Shown: positions 7,066 through 16,467, counted from the first letter of the stretch. The stretch is DNA of 64,000 nucleotides from Candidatus Ozemobacteraceae bacterium (GCA_035373905.1 DAOSOK010000008.1:1-64000), one strand, 5' to 3'. The notes: generated by a model from the sequence alone, not told the origin. Made by a program: numbers and translations.

Positions 7066-8886
7066 TCAGTTGTCGCCCATCGAGCCGGCCGGCTGGGCGG
7101 TTTCCTGCGGGTTGGCGCCCGTTTCGACCGTCGTCCCCGTCGCCGTGTCGGCTGGCGTTGTCGCCGCTTCGGTTGCAACCGCCGCTTCCGTGCCCGACGC
7201 CGGTTCCACGGCGGGCTTGTAGACGACGGGAGGCTGGGTGATCTTCTTCACGAGCGCCTGGAAGTCTTCGTTGTTGATCACCTTGTCGCCGTTGATGTCG
7301 AACTGGGCGAGCCAGGGAGAACTGACCTTGATCCCGTTCTTTCCGGCACGCTGGACGACGTGAGCCAGCTTGAGAAGGTCGGCCCAGCCAAGCTTCCCGT
7401 TTCCATTCAGGTCGCCGGGAATGTAGGTGGGATCGGCCGGGAACACGGTGCGGCCGCCGAACACGGCTTCACGCAGGAACTGGAAGTCGCTGATCGTGAT
7501 CCTGCCGTCGCCGTCGAGATCGGCATTGGCAAGAGTCGACGCCTTGCGGCCGAGGTGGAGGACCAGCTTCGCCAGGTCTTTCCGGTCGATCTTGCCGTCA
7601 CCGTTGACGTCGCCAAGCTTCGCCGTCGCTTTTTCCATGGCAGCGATCTGCTCGTCGATGCGGGCGTTTTCCTGCCCGATCGCGGTCTCTGCTTTCAGCA
7701 GGGCGGCGAGCTGCTCTCTGAAAGCGATCATCTGCTTGGGGTCGAGAGCGTTGAACGTGCCGGCGTTCATGAAGTCTGCTTCGACGCCGTCGAGATTCTT
7801 CGCCATCTCGGCGCTCAGCTTGTCGAGTTTCTCGTTGAGGGCGCGGATGCGCTTCTTCGCATCTTCCGAATACGGCTTCTTCGCGAGCAAGTCCAGAAGC
7901 TCTTTCTGGAGGGCGGTGATTTCCTTCTGCTGGGCGGTGAGCTTGTTCATGCGGTCGCTCAAACCCTGCCAGGAGTGCTCGGCCTTCTCGGCCAGGGCAA
8001 GCAGGCCCTTCCGGACGGCAGCCTCGCCGTCTTTGATCTGGGCCTGGATCGCCTGCTGAGCCTTTTCTGCGGCCTCGACGTTCGCCGTCAGCTGGGGGTT
8101 CAGGATGATGCCGTCGTATTTCTTGTCGTCGAGGAGCTTCTTGTGAGCGGCGTTTTCCTTCTCGATTTCCTTGCGGCCGGCGGCGATCTTTTCGTTCAGC
8201 GCCTTGATCCGTCCCTGGAGTTCCTTGAGGGCGTCGGGGGTGATCTTCTTGCTGCTCTGGAGAAGCTCGTCAACCATCTTCTGTTTCTGGGTCGTCAGGT
8301 CGAGAACGTCCTTCTCGATCTTCGCCACGGCATTCTGATGGTTGCGGATCGCCTTGTAATACTCGTTCCGGGTCTCTTTCCGGATATCATACCGGGACGC
8401 AAGCTCGACGAGATTGCCGACGTTCACGCCCGCCGCCTTCCCGGCTTCGTATCCGGCTCTGATTTTGTTCGCGGCGACCATGTAATAGCCCTGGCCGTTC
8501 AGGCCGGCTGCGTTGGCCGTGTAGGCTTGGACGATGTGGTTCTTGTAGACATCGGGCTCCTTGTCCTTGATCGAATCGAGCCACCGGGTGAACGCGACCG
8601 CCGAACTGCGGAGTCCGGCATAATCCTTCTGACGCTCCATGTCGTCGAGCCGTTTTGCCCAAATGCCAGCCTGTTCCTTGGGGGTGACGCGCACGAACTC
8701 GGCAGCCATTTTCTTCTCAACGTCGTCCGCGTCGGGCTTGCCCTCGTCTTCCCTGATATCCGTCTCTTCCTGGGCGGCCGGAACGAGAGCGGCTTCGGCG
8801 CCCGCCGTTTCCTCGCAGAACGAGGCCGTCGACATGCTCAGCAGTGTCGCCACGATCAGACCGCCGGTCAGAACTGTTTTCCTCAT
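7066..8886 (-). CDS. secreted coiled-coil protein with dockerin/EF-hand-like repeats
   Basis: The 606-residue protein has a signal peptide (MRKTVLTGG... to about residue 24) and a long helical, Lys/Glu/Ala-rich region (about 60-420) with heptad character. After that come calcium-loop repeats of dockerin type: GDVNGDGKIDRKDLAKL, ADLDGDGRITISDFQFL, GDLNGNGKLGWADLLKL and FDINGDKVINNEDFQAL. The tail is Thr/Ala/Pro-rich. Four loops make two dockerin-like pairs. In cellulosomes dockerins bind cohesins, but in other bacteria they are generic calcium-binding modules; no cohesin is visible here. The ATG is preceded by CGGAGG. Confidence 0.82.
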   Translation of the reverse strand: MRKTVLTGGLIVATLLSMSTASFCEETAGAEAALVPAAQEETDIREDEGKPDADDVEKKMAAEFVRVTPKEQAGIWAKRLDDMERQKDYAGLRSSAVAFTRWLDSIKDKEPDVYKNHIVQAYTANAAGLNGQGYYMVAANKIRAGYEAGKAAGVNVGNLVELASRYDIRKETRNEYYKAIRNHQNAVAKIEKDVLDLTTQKQKMVDELLQSSKKITPDALKELQGRIKALNEKIAAGRKEIEKENAAHKKLLDDKKYDGIILNPQLTANVEAAEKAQQAIQAQIKDGEAAVRKGLLALAEKAEHSWQGLSDRMNKLTAQQKEITALQKELLDLLAKKPYSEDAKKRIRALNEKLDKLSAEMAKNLDGVEADFMNAGTFNALDPKQMIAFREQLAALLKAETAIGQENARIDEQIAAMEKATAKLGDVNGDGKIDRKDLAKLVLHLGRKASTLANADLDGDGRITISDFQFLREAVFGGRTVFPADPTYIPGDLNGNGKLGWADLLKLAHVVQRAGKNGIKVSSPWLAQFDINGDKVINNEDFQALVKKITQPPVVYKPAVEPASGTEAAVATEAATTPADTATGTTVETGANPQETAQPAGSMGDN

Positions 8887-9003
8887 ACGTTTCGAAACCT
8901 CCGATTTAATATATTATTTCTGATATATATTTACCGTGGGGCCGCCGACATGCAATCCATGTCGGCAGCATCACTCCAGATCATTCTAGCATACGCCCTT
9001 TCC
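8887..9003. promoter_or_regulatory. leader region with A/T island and 9-bp palindrome
   Basis: This gap separates the pseudopilin cassette from the dockerin-repeat gene, both on the minus strand. It holds an A/T-rich block (8903-8934) just before the CGGAGG site. It also holds a perfect inverted repeat, GCCGACATG (8944-8952) with CATGTCGGC (8958-8966), and on the minus strand a TAGAAT that could be a -10 box (about 8980-8985). The palindrome could be an operator or a leader hairpin. No T-run follows it, so it is not an obvious terminator. Confidence 0.45.
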
Positions 9004-9639
9004 TTACAAGGAGTCGTAGAAATAATTCCACCAGGCCGTCTGCATCAGCTGGCCCGTCACGAAGAAACTGGAAAGATCGACCTTGCCGCCCGGGAACCGC
9101 GGGTCGGATGATTCGACGGATATCCGCACAAACAGCTGGTCCTGGACGAACACGTCGTACCCGGCGGCGACCCGCTGCATCTGGCCGATCTTCGCCGCAT
9201 CGAAACTCCTGATGCGGGGAACCGCGAAGTTTCTCTTCGAAATCGTCCCGGCGGCGTTTTCCTCGCGTTCGACGTATTTTCCGCCGGCTCCGGAAATGAG
9301 CCTGTAGGTTACGGTGGCGACGGGCTGAACGAAAACCAGGGTGTCCGACATCGCCGTCGTCAGATCGGGAAACGTCGTCGCCCCGGTCGGAATCGTGATC
9401 TTCGGGGCGGATGTATTGACCTGGACCGAACCCCGCAGATCCTTCCGGATGTTGGAAAAGATCTCGTTCGCGGCTCTGATCGATTCGAGGAGGTCCATCC
9501 CTTTGACGGAGCTTCGAATTCCCTGGGAGAACATGGCATGGGCCGCGCCCAGAATCAGGCTGCAGAGCAGAACCACCACCAGAGCCTCGACATACGTGAA
9601 GCCTTTCGCGGAAGCGGATCTCGGGCGCAAACCGGTCAT
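9004..9639 (-). CDS. GspJ/PilW-like pseudopilin
   Basis: The ATG at 9639 overlaps the upstream stop codon (ATGA), which fixes the start; longer in-frame extensions lie inside the neighbouring gene. The 211-residue product has a type III (prepilin) signal: basic head, then KG before FTYVEALVVVLLCSLILG, with Glu at +5 of the mature protein. This is processed by a PilD-type peptidase. Size and the globular C-terminal part suit a minor pseudopilin (GspJ or PilW-like) of a type II secretion or type IV pilus system. It is the third gene of a K-I-J-like cassette also found at 36398-39547. Confidence 0.8.
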   Translation of the reverse strand: MTGLRPRSASAKGFTYVEALVVVLLCSLILGAAHAMFSQGIRSSVKGMDLLESIRAANEIFSNIRKDLRGSVQVNTSAPKITIPTGATTFPDLTTAMSDTLVFVQPVATVTYRLISGAGGKYVEREENAAGTISKRNFAVPRIRSFDAAKIGQMQRVAAGYDVFVQDQLFVRISVESSDPRFPGGKVDLSSFFVTGQLMQTAWWNYFYDSL

Positions 9640-10154
9640 GGCTCTTCCCTCAGGACAAGCGAGAACGACGCGTTGTGGATGACGGAATCGTTTTTGGACA
9701 TCCGCCACGCGAGGCCGATCGTCACGTTCCAGAATATGCCGTTTTTCAGAACCTGTTTTCCCGCGGTATCGAGCTGTTCGATCTTCACGACACGGGCCAG
9801 GAAGTTCGGATTCAGGGGCGAGCACAGCAGAACGATCTCAGTGCCAGGGATGCGAATGATGCCCGGTTCGACCGCCGGGGGCGTCTGCGGGTTCAGGGCG
9901 GCAACGATCTGCGGGTCTTCGAGCAGGGTTTTGATGCTTTCGCCCGTCACCTCGCGCATCGATTTCAGCCGCTGGGACAGCCGCAAAAGCTGTTCGCCGA
10001 GTTCCTCGGCGTACTGTACGGCCATGATCTCGAACACCGAAGCCCTGCTCGTCCGATTGGACGAGGAGAGCATGCCGAGCATCGGCGCCGCCGCGAGTCC
10101 CACGACGACGCAGGCGACAAGCACCTCGACGAGGGAAAAGGCTGAACGGCGCAT
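9636..10154 (-). CDS. GspI/PilV-like pseudopilin
   Basis: The chosen ATG at 10154 gives MRRSAFSLVEVLVACVVVG, a prepilin leader of five residues cleaved before FSLVEV, with Glu at +5. The -1 residue is Ala instead of the usual Gly, which prepilin peptidases accept less efficiently. The remaining about 165 residues are typical in size for GspI/PilV-like minor pseudopilins. It starts 1 nt from the upstream stop and overlaps the downstream gene by 4 nt, so the three genes are translated together. Confidence 0.8.
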   Translation of the reverse strand: MRRSAFSLVEVLVACVVVGLAAAPMLGMLSSSNRTSRASVFEIMAVQYAEELGEQLLRLSQRLKSMREVTGESIKTLLEDPQIVAALNPQTPPAVEPGIIRIPGTEIVLLCSPLNPNFLARVVKIEQLDTAGKQVLKNGIFWNVTIGLAWRMSKNDSVIHNASFSLVLREEP

Positions 10155-10155
10155 G

Positions 10156-12531
10156 TCAATCGTCTCCCGAAATTTCGAGCGAACTGGGCTTGTCTTCTGG
10201 CAAGAACTCGCGCGAAGCGGCATACCCGGGCCCGCCCGGATTGAACCGGGGGTTGTATCTGATCTTTCCTCCGCCGGTGAAGTCGGTCATCGTCGTCCTC
10301 GTCGAGCTGTCGTCGGGATACATGCCCATTTCCCAGACCGCAACGCCTCCGAAGATATCCATGCGGCGCTGACCGTTCGAGCTTCCGCACAGCAGCTTTC
10401 CCCCTCCCCGGCCTCCTCCCGGCCCTTTCCGCTGGGCGAGCAGGTAGGCATGGACCGGCTTGTCGGTGTCGAGAATGATATTCCCGCCGAGAGCGGCGAG
10501 GGTCAGCAGTTTTTCGGGAGCATCCCCTGCCATCGGAGCAACGATGGTATTGCCGATCGACACATCGCCGCGGTCGGCGATGATCATCATGTTCTGGTTC
10601 AGCCATATCCCGGGCACGCCGGGCGGCGGGACGACAAGCGGCTGGCCGGGGGCAGCGCGCCGGCGGATGTAGAAAACGCCCTTTCGCCGGGGTTTCCACC
10701 AGCCGGCATGGGAGGCATCCTCGGAGGCGGTGATTTTTGCGAAGAGGGTATTGGCGAACAACTGGTTTTCCTCAGCCTGGCTCGAGCATCCCGAAAGATC
10801 GACGATATGGGAAACGCGCCCCGGAAGATTGTCCTTCGTCATCGCCAGATCGACCAGATTCCCCTGGAAGAACAGATCGTCGGGCGAGTTGCCTTCGCGA
10901 AACCGTATCTCGAACGAGGTTTCCCAGGGGTGCAGTCCCGGCGGGAGCGTGCCGCCCATGTCCGCCGCGCCGGGTACGAGGCTCCGCTGAACGACGCCGG
11001 CCAGCGCCGCGCTTCCGGAGAGGAAGTTCGGATAGTTCGACGTATAGCTCATGAAATCGAACAGGGCATTGAACGCGACTCCCGCTGAGGTCGCCCCCGG
11101 AATGAACGCGACCGGCGAGACACGGGAAAGGTTCGTGAGGCCTTCCTTGCCGGCAGGATCGCCTGACGCGGCCTTGAACACGTCCTGATACGCCGGTACC
11201 GCTGGCGCCACCGCGTCGGGCGCATTCACCTGCGCGGTCTTGTCGTAGACGAGGGAGGGATCGGGGCTCGTTTCGAGCTTCCGCTTGATGCATACAGACC
11301 AGTATGCCGGGTCGGATGACGGCAACGCGGGCTCCTTCAGCATGAAGAACTTGAGAAAGCCCGCCAGCACGGGGCCGACCACGAGGGTGCGGGAAGGTTC
11401 GTCGTTCTCCCCGAACGGCATCAGCCATGAGGCCGCGGAGTCACCGGGATTCGGCAGGGACCAGAACCCTTTCGTCGCGACCGGGGCGGGGGTGATCACG
11501 CCAGGGACGTTTTCCTCGGCCGTGAAGAAGCCCTGGTAGATTCCATGTATAGCGATAGGTATTCCATGAGTCGTCGGGATCGCGAAGGCGGCGGGATCGA
11601 GGATATTCTCGGGCGGCAGAACGAGTTTTCCCGCGGCATTGACGACCGCTCTCGAGAACATGAAGTTGCCGCCGGCCGCGTTGTTGTATCCGGATGGGAT
11701 ACGCAGAAGCACCTGGCCGGGCAGGGACGTGTCATGACTCGGGCCGAGGAAGATCCATCCGCGGTTTTCGAGGTCGGTGGTCGTCACCGGCGAGCCGGCC
11801 GAGATCGAGTCGGTGCCGTTGATGATCTTCAGGGGCGCGTTGAGATGGAGTCCCGAGGGCGGGAACGGATGGGTGTATCCCGGATCGACCTTGCCATTGT
11901 AGACGACGCCAAGACCGTTGTATGAAGTATACGACGGCGTATACGGCACGAAGAGGGTGAAGCGGGCGAAGGGGCCGGGCACCATGCTGACGATGCGGAA
12001 CTGGCGCCTGACCCTGGCTCTTCTCGCCAGGCCCTGGTACTCGACGGCGCAGGTGATGTTCAGATACCCCATCTTCTCGACCGGATCGCGGCCGTCCTGC
12101 ATCTGCTGGGGGGTGGTGTCGGGATTGACCTGCACCATGTCGTCGAAGGAGACTTCCATGCGTCTGCAGATCGGCCGCGGCTCGAGATCGGCGATCGACT
12201 GGAGATACGAGTGGTAGTCGGCTGCCACCTTCGCCAGCAGCCCGGTCGGATCGGGTGCGACGAACGGAGCCGTGTCGGCCGAGGTTTTCAGGGAAGCGGC
12301 CGCGTTGTCGATGAACGTGTCCCCAGCCGTCTGAATCTGCTCGGCGAGGAGGTTCGCGCCGGCCAGGGCCAGCATGCCGGCCACCTCGCCGATCTTTTCG
12401 TGATGAGCGCGGATATTCTGTCGCCGCACCAGGGTGTTGTAGCTGAACAGGAAGATCGCCAGCACCATCGCGGAAAGAATGACCACGCCGAGGACGAAGC
12501 CTCTTCTCGCGTCTCTCAGACCCGTTTCCAT
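10156..12531 (-). CDS. oversized GspK/PilX-like pseudopilin
   Basis: Start at 12531 gives METGLRDARRGFVLGVVILS: a basic head, RRG, then a hydrophobic helix without Glu at +5. Lack of Glu5 is the known signature of GspK, the pseudopilus tip protein. At about 791 residues it is more than twice the usual GspK length. Most of it is an exported domain rich in Gly, Pro and Ser with no family I can name. An upstream TTG in frame (12570) would add 13 residues; the ATG is preceded by GAGAG. It is first in the K-I-J-like cassette. Confidence 0.7.
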   Translation of the reverse strand: METGLRDARRGFVLGVVILSAMVLAIFLFSYNTLVRRQNIRAHHEKIGEVAGMLALAGANLLAEQIQTAGDTFIDNAAASLKTSADTAPFVAPDPTGLLAKVAADYHSYLQSIADLEPRPICRRMEVSFDDMVQVNPDTTPQQMQDGRDPVEKMGYLNITCAVEYQGLARRARVRRQFRIVSMVPGPFARFTLFVPYTPSYTSYNGLGVVYNGKVDPGYTHPFPPSGLHLNAPLKIINGTDSISAGSPVTTTDLENRGWIFLGPSHDTSLPGQVLLRIPSGYNNAAGGNFMFSRAVVNAAGKLVLPPENILDPAAFAIPTTHGIPIAIHGIYQGFFTAEENVPGVITPAPVATKGFWSLPNPGDSAASWLMPFGENDEPSRTLVVGPVLAGFLKFFMLKEPALPSSDPAYWSVCIKRKLETSPDPSLVYDKTAQVNAPDAVAPAVPAYQDVFKAASGDPAGKEGLTNLSRVSPVAFIPGATSAGVAFNALFDFMSYTSNYPNFLSGSAALAGVVQRSLVPGAADMGGTLPPGLHPWETSFEIRFREGNSPDDLFFQGNLVDLAMTKDNLPGRVSHIVDLSGCSSQAEENQLFANTLFAKITASEDASHAGWWKPRRKGVFYIRRRAAPGQPLVVPPPGVPGIWLNQNMMIIADRGDVSIGNTIVAPMAGDAPEKLLTLAALGGNIILDTDKPVHAYLLAQRKGPGGGRGGGKLLCGSSNGQRRMDIFGGVAVWEMGMYPDDSSTRTTMTDFTGGGKIRYNPRFNPGGPGYAASREFLPEDKPSSLEISGDD
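11548..11563. other. TATA-N8-TATT element inside the GspK-like gene
   Basis: TATA (11548-11551) and TATT (11560-11563) are 12 bp apart. On the coding strand they produce two rare ATA isoleucine codons four codons apart. Confidence 0.4.
11928..11943. other. exact TATA-N8-TATA element inside the GspK-like gene
   Basis: TATA at 11928-11931 and 11940-11943 flank CGACGGCG. The surrounding gene is GC-rich. On the coding strand the site spells two TAT tyrosine codons four codons apart (YTPSYTSY). Confidence 0.45.
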
Positions 12532-12587
12532 ATCTCTCACAAGCATGGCACGCCGGAAGAGGGGTGGCAATACATTTTTTTCAACAC

Positions 12588-12623
12588 GTCGGGCCGGAAG
12601 GCGAGGCTGCCTCCCGGCCCGAC
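12588..12623. repeat. 10-bp perfect stem-loop between OPT and pseudopilin genes
   Basis: GTCGGGCCGG (12588-12597) pairs with CCGGCCCGAC (12614-12623), and the loop contains a smaller GAGGC/GCCTC stem. It follows the stop codon of the OPT gene, so it may end that transcript or stabilise its 3' end. On the minus strand it is followed by A rather than T residues, so it is not a classical intrinsic terminator. Confidence 0.45.
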
Positions 12624-12644
12624 AGGGCTTTCACCGCATCGAGG

Positions 12645-15053
12645 TTACGGTTTCGAACCTGCCGAAGGCTTGAGAATCCATTGGCGGCCGACGGAGAAGA
12701 GGAACGCCCCGAGGCCGAGGAAGATCAGCGTCGGATACAGGTCCGACGTGGCCAGGGCGCCGACCTTCTCGTGCATGTCGAGGGCCTTCGAGACGTTCTC
12801 GCTCGCGCCCAGGAAGGCGATGAAGATGCCGGCGATGGCGCCTCCCGCGATCAGGCCCGACGAGAGAAGCATGCCGGGGCTCGATTCGGTCTCGGCGATC
12901 GACTGGTTCTTCGCCGTGCGGTCGACGAGCCACCGGATCGCGCCGCCGATGAAGATCGGAAGCGAGGAGGAGAGAGGCAGGTAGACGCCGACGGCGAAGG
13001 GCAGGGCCGACACCTGGCACAGCTCCATGATGAGGGCGATGAACGCGCCGATGAACACGAGAATCCACGGCAGTTTCTGGGTCAGGATGCCGTCGATGAT
13101 GACGGACATCAGTTTCGCCTGCGGCGCGCCGTATTTGGGCACCGAGCCGGTATAGTTTACTTTATATTTCACCGTTCCGTCGTCGAGAACCAGATACCGG
13201 CCCTCGGGCACTCCCTCGACCTCCTGATCGAGCTGGAGCACGAGATACAGCGACGAATCGTTCCCAGCCGTCGGCCCGCGGCGGCGTTCGCGCGCCGTCA
13301 GCCGCGAGGCGTCGACCTTCATTCCCCTCGAGCCGACGTCCTCATAGACGATGTCCGAGTCTCGATGCGCGATGGTGCCGTTGATGCCAGGATCTATGAT
13401 ATAAGCGATCTCCCCCTTCGCGTCGACGAGATACCGGCCGGGAAGAACGTCCTCGACTGCCTCATGCACGCGCAGCATCCGGTATTCCCCTGGGTCGGCA
13501 CGTCGCTCGTTTTCGGGGAGGATTGCCGGCTCGAGCTTCGCTGCCTGTTCAGCGGTGATTCGATGTTTGAAGGGCACCGGCGGTTTCGCGTAGACGGTCG
13601 AGGCCGAATCGAGGGCGAGCAGAATGACGCCGATGACGACGGCCGACGAGAGGGCGCCGACAAGGATGGCGATCTGCTGGTAGTAGGGCGTCGCGCCGAC
13701 GAGCCAGCCGGTCTTCAGGTCCTGGGAGGTCGTGCCGCCGTTCGAGGCCGCGATGCAGACGACGGCCGCGATCGAGAGGGCCGTGAGCCGGTATCCCGCG
13801 CCCGTCCAGCCCATGGCGAGGAAGATGAGGCAGGTGAGCAACAGCGTCGAGACGGTCATGCCGGAGATCGGGTTCGACGAGGAGCCGATCTCGCCGACGA
13901 GTCGCGAGCTGACGGTCACGAACAGGAAGCCGAACATGATGATGAGAAGCGCGCCGAGGAGATTCACCTGGAGGGACGGCGAGGCCCAGATCGCCGCAAC
14001 GAGGGCAAGCGAGCCGATCACGACGGCGCTCATCGGCATGTCCCGGTCGGTCCGCTTCTGCGCCTCGGCGCCCGCGCCGTTTTTCGAGCCGGAGAAGATA
14101 TCCGTCACGCCGGCTTTGAAGGCGCTGAATATGAGCGGAAGCGAAGAGATCATGCTGATGATGCCGCCCGTCGCCACCGCGCCGGCGCCGATGTACAGCA
14201 CGTAGGCACTGCGGATGTCGGAGGTGGTCATCGCCGAGATCGGCAGGGTGCCGGGAAAGATCGGGTCGTTGAGCTGCTCGCCGAACATCTTGATCAGCGG
14301 CGTCAAAACGAGAGTGGCCAGGATGCCGCCGGCGAGCATGATGCAGCCGGTCGCCGGCCCGATGATGTAACCCACGCCCATTAGCTCGGGGGAAAACTCG
14401 CCCGCGACCTCGACACCCTTGTACCAGCGAATAATATACGATGGGATATCTTTCCACAGTTTGAGGCCGGCCATCAGCAGTTTGTAGAGGAACCCGATGC
14501 CGAAGCCGGTGAAGACGGTCTTCGCGTTGGTGCCGCCCTGCTCGCCGACGATGAGCACCTCGGCACAGGCCGTTCCCTCGGGATACGTCAACTTGCCGTG
14601 CTGGGCGACGATGAGGCCGCGGCGCAGCGGGATCATCATCAGAATGCCGAGGAGGCCGCCGAGGCAGGAGACGGTCATGACGCGCGTCACTTCCATGTCG
14701 TAGCCGAGAATCATGAGGGCGGGCATCGTCACGCCGACGCCGAATGCGATCGACTCGCCGGCCGACCCGGTCGTCTGGACGATGTTGTTCTCCAGGATCG
14801 TGGCCGGCCTGATTTTGAACATCTTCGCGAACAGGCGGAACAGGGTGATCGAAATAACCGCGACGGGAATCGACGCGCTGATCGTCATGCCGACCTTGAG
14901 CACCAGGTAGACGGACGACGCGCCGAATACGATGCCGAGCAGCGCCCCCACCAGCACCGGCAGCAGGGAAAACTCGGGAATGACCGTTTCCGCGGGAATA
15001 TAGGGTTTGTGCTGTTCCGCCGGCTGGGCAACAGCGCCTTCAGGGTAACTCAT
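12645..15053 (-). CDS. OPT family oligopeptide/metal-chelate transporter with soluble insert
   Basis: The 802-residue polytopic membrane protein shows OPT signatures: a hydrophobic N-terminal half with PATILENNIVQTTGSAGESIAF (82-103 region), GKLTYPEGTACAEVL (153-167) and NGGTTSQDLKTGWLVGATP (438-456). The family imports oligopeptides or iron-siderophore-like complexes by proton symport. Residues about 485-645 form a hydrophilic insert between membrane segments, with two similar halves (HEAVEDVLPGRYLVDAKGEI and QEVEGVPEGRYLVLDDGTV). The ATG follows CGGAGG. It appears monocistronic or linked to the HEAT-repeat gene 71 nt upstream. Confidence 0.88.
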   Translation of the reverse strand: MSYPEGAVAQPAEQHKPYIPAETVIPEFSLLPVLVGALLGIVFGASSVYLVLKVGMTISASIPVAVISITLFRLFAKMFKIRPATILENNIVQTTGSAGESIAFGVGVTMPALMILGYDMEVTRVMTVSCLGGLLGILMMIPLRRGLIVAQHGKLTYPEGTACAEVLIVGEQGGTNAKTVFTGFGIGFLYKLLMAGLKLWKDIPSYIIRWYKGVEVAGEFSPELMGVGYIIGPATGCIMLAGGILATLVLTPLIKMFGEQLNDPIFPGTLPISAMTTSDIRSAYVLYIGAGAVATGGIISMISSLPLIFSAFKAGVTDIFSGSKNGAGAEAQKRTDRDMPMSAVVIGSLALVAAIWASPSLQVNLLGALLIIMFGFLFVTVSSRLVGEIGSSSNPISGMTVSTLLLTCLIFLAMGWTGAGYRLTALSIAAVVCIAASNGGTTSQDLKTGWLVGATPYYQQIAILVGALSSAVVIGVILLALDSASTVYAKPPVPFKHRITAEQAAKLEPAILPENERRADPGEYRMLRVHEAVEDVLPGRYLVDAKGEIAYIIDPGINGTIAHRDSDIVYEDVGSRGMKVDASRLTARERRRGPTAGNDSSLYLVLQLDQEVEGVPEGRYLVLDDGTVKYKVNYTGSVPKYGAPQAKLMSVIIDGILTQKLPWILVFIGAFIALIMELCQVSALPFAVGVYLPLSSSLPIFIGGAIRWLVDRTAKNQSIAETESSPGMLLSSGLIAGGAIAGIFIAFLGASENVSKALDMHEKVGALATSDLYPTLIFLGLGAFLFSVGRQWILKPSAGSKP
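13151..13166. other. exact TATA-N8-TATA element inside the OPT gene
   Basis: TATA at 13151-13154 and 13163-13166 flank GTTTACTT, in the part of the gene that encodes the second half of the soluble insert. The local composition is far more A/T-rich than the rest of the gene. A related TATA-N8-TATC site is at 14435-14450 in the same gene. Confidence 0.45.
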
Positions 15054-15123
15054 CGGATCCTCCGCTACAAAGAATACGCCGTGCCGAAGCCGGTTCGAGC
15101 CGGCATCGGCGCGGCCAACGATA

Positions 15124-16467
15124 TCACATATCGACCGGCTTGGAAAGTCGCATCAGCAGGTCGGTCGCCATCTCGCCGAGCTCGGTTTCGGAGGTGCTGA
15201 CGGCGAGAAGCGTGTCGACCCCTTGGGGGTCGTCCGTCAGGCCGATCACGTACGCGGCGCAGATCTGCTGTTCCGGCGAGCCGTGGACCAGCAGGTATCG
15301 GAGGATTTCGCATCCCGTCGCGCCCAGTCCGAGCAGGGCGATGGCGGCGGTTTTGCGAACGTTCCATGAGGAATCGTCGGTCAGGCCAACGAGGCTGTCC
15401 TTGAACTGGAGGAGCCGCAGTTTGCCGGCGAGATAGGCCCCCGACGCCCGGCGTTTCTCGTCGGGGCTTTCGAGAAGCCGCTCGATCTCGCCCATACTCT
15501 CGACGCAGCCGAGTTCCCAGAGCGTCTGGACGGCGTCTGCCTTGACCCGGTGGTCCTCGTCCTGCAGCAGTCCCTTGATCCGCTCGATGATCGCCTCGTC
15601 TTTCCGGCCGCCGGCGAGGAACTGGCGCTTCAGTGCCACCGCCGCGTTCGCGCGCGTGCGGGTGTCTTCGTGCCTCAGCATGTCGCCCAGGAACTTCTGC
15701 GTCGCCGCGCCCGGGAAGCCGCCCAGGGCGGAAACAGCCGTCGCCCGCACGCGATCGTTGTCCGTCGTTTTCGCCAGTTCGAGCAGGGGCTCGACCGAGC
15801 CGGGATCGCGCAGCGACGCCACGGCCTGGACGGCTGCGATGGCCACGATCTCGGATCTGTTTTTCAGCAACCTGTGGAGCCGACCCGATGCGTTCGGCAG
15901 TCCGCTCTTCCCGAGGGCGCTCACGGCGATGCAGACGACGTCGCCCTCGGGATCGTCGAGGGCCGACAGGAACAACGGCGTCCAGCGCCGATCGCCGCCC
16001 TGCTCGAGAATGACGAGCACGCCCCACCGGAGCAGCCGCGGAAGCTTCGAGAACGTTTCCTGAAGCTGTTCGCCTGCCTTCGCATGACCGAAGGTCGCGA
16101 GGGCGGCCATGGCGAAGGCCCGCTCGGTATCGTCGCCCCGCGCCATGAACTCGAGCAGGGGCTTGTTCGCGAACTCTTTTCCGACCTCGTTGCCGATGAA
16201 CTCGGCGACGTCGGTCAGCAGACGATGCCGCTCCATCAGCGCCTCGAACGTCTTGACGCGCGCCATCTCCGGGTCGTTCATCCGCTCGAGATGACGGCTG
16301 AGCAGGCTGAACGGGACGGGCATCACGGTTCCCTTGATCACGCCGAGAAGCTTGCGCTCGACCTCGGGCCGCCCCTCGCCGAGTGTGCGGAGAACGGAAA
16401 CGGCGAACCACGTGAGAAATCGCTCGTACCGCTCGACCAGGTCCAGGAGTTCACTCATCTTCAACAT
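15124..16467 (-). CDS. HEAT-repeat protein
   Basis: The roughly 447-residue protein is almost entirely alpha-helical HEAT/PBS-lyase-type repeats, with recurrent units such as VVCIAVSALGKSG, EIVAIAAVQAVASLRD, RVRATAVSALGGFPG, RVKADAVQTLWELG and NVRKTAAIALLGLG. Such repeats are protein-binding scaffolds, and no enzymatic motif is visible. There is no signal peptide, so it is probably cytoplasmic. I start at the ATG 16467 because GAGGTG lies five nt upstream; a GTG three codons earlier would use up that site. It lies 21 nt downstream of the giant TPR gene and is probably co-transcribed with it. Confidence 0.8.
   Translation of the reverse strand: MLKMSELLDLVERYERFLTWFAVSVLRTLGEGRPEVERKLLGVIKGTVMPVPFSLLSRHLERMNDPEMARVKTFEALMERHRLLTDVAEFIGNEVGKEFANKPLLEFMARGDDTERAFAMAALATFGHAKAGEQLQETFSKLPRLLRWGVLVILEQGGDRRWTPLFLSALDDPEGDVVCIAVSALGKSGLPNASGRLHRLLKNRSEIVAIAAVQAVASLRDPGSVEPLLELAKTTDNDRVRATAVSALGGFPGAATQKFLGDMLRHEDTRTRANAAVALKRQFLAGGRKDEAIIERIKGLLQDEDHRVKADAVQTLWELGCVESMGEIERLLESPDEKRRASGAYLAGKLRLLQFKDSLVGLTDDSSWNVRKTAAIALLGLGATGCEILRYLLVHGSPEQQICAAYVIGLTDDPQGVDTLLAVSTSETELGEMATDLLMRLSKPVDM

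Noticed and set aside
6778..9111. A 777-codon plus-strand open frame over the exported and dockerin-repeat genes.
   Set aside because: Antisense to coherent proteins with signal peptides and domain motifs; its translation lacks recognisable structure.
12588..12623. Possible intrinsic terminator after the OPT gene.
   Set aside because: The stem is perfect, but on the gene's strand it is followed by A residues rather than T, so I list it only as a stem-loop.
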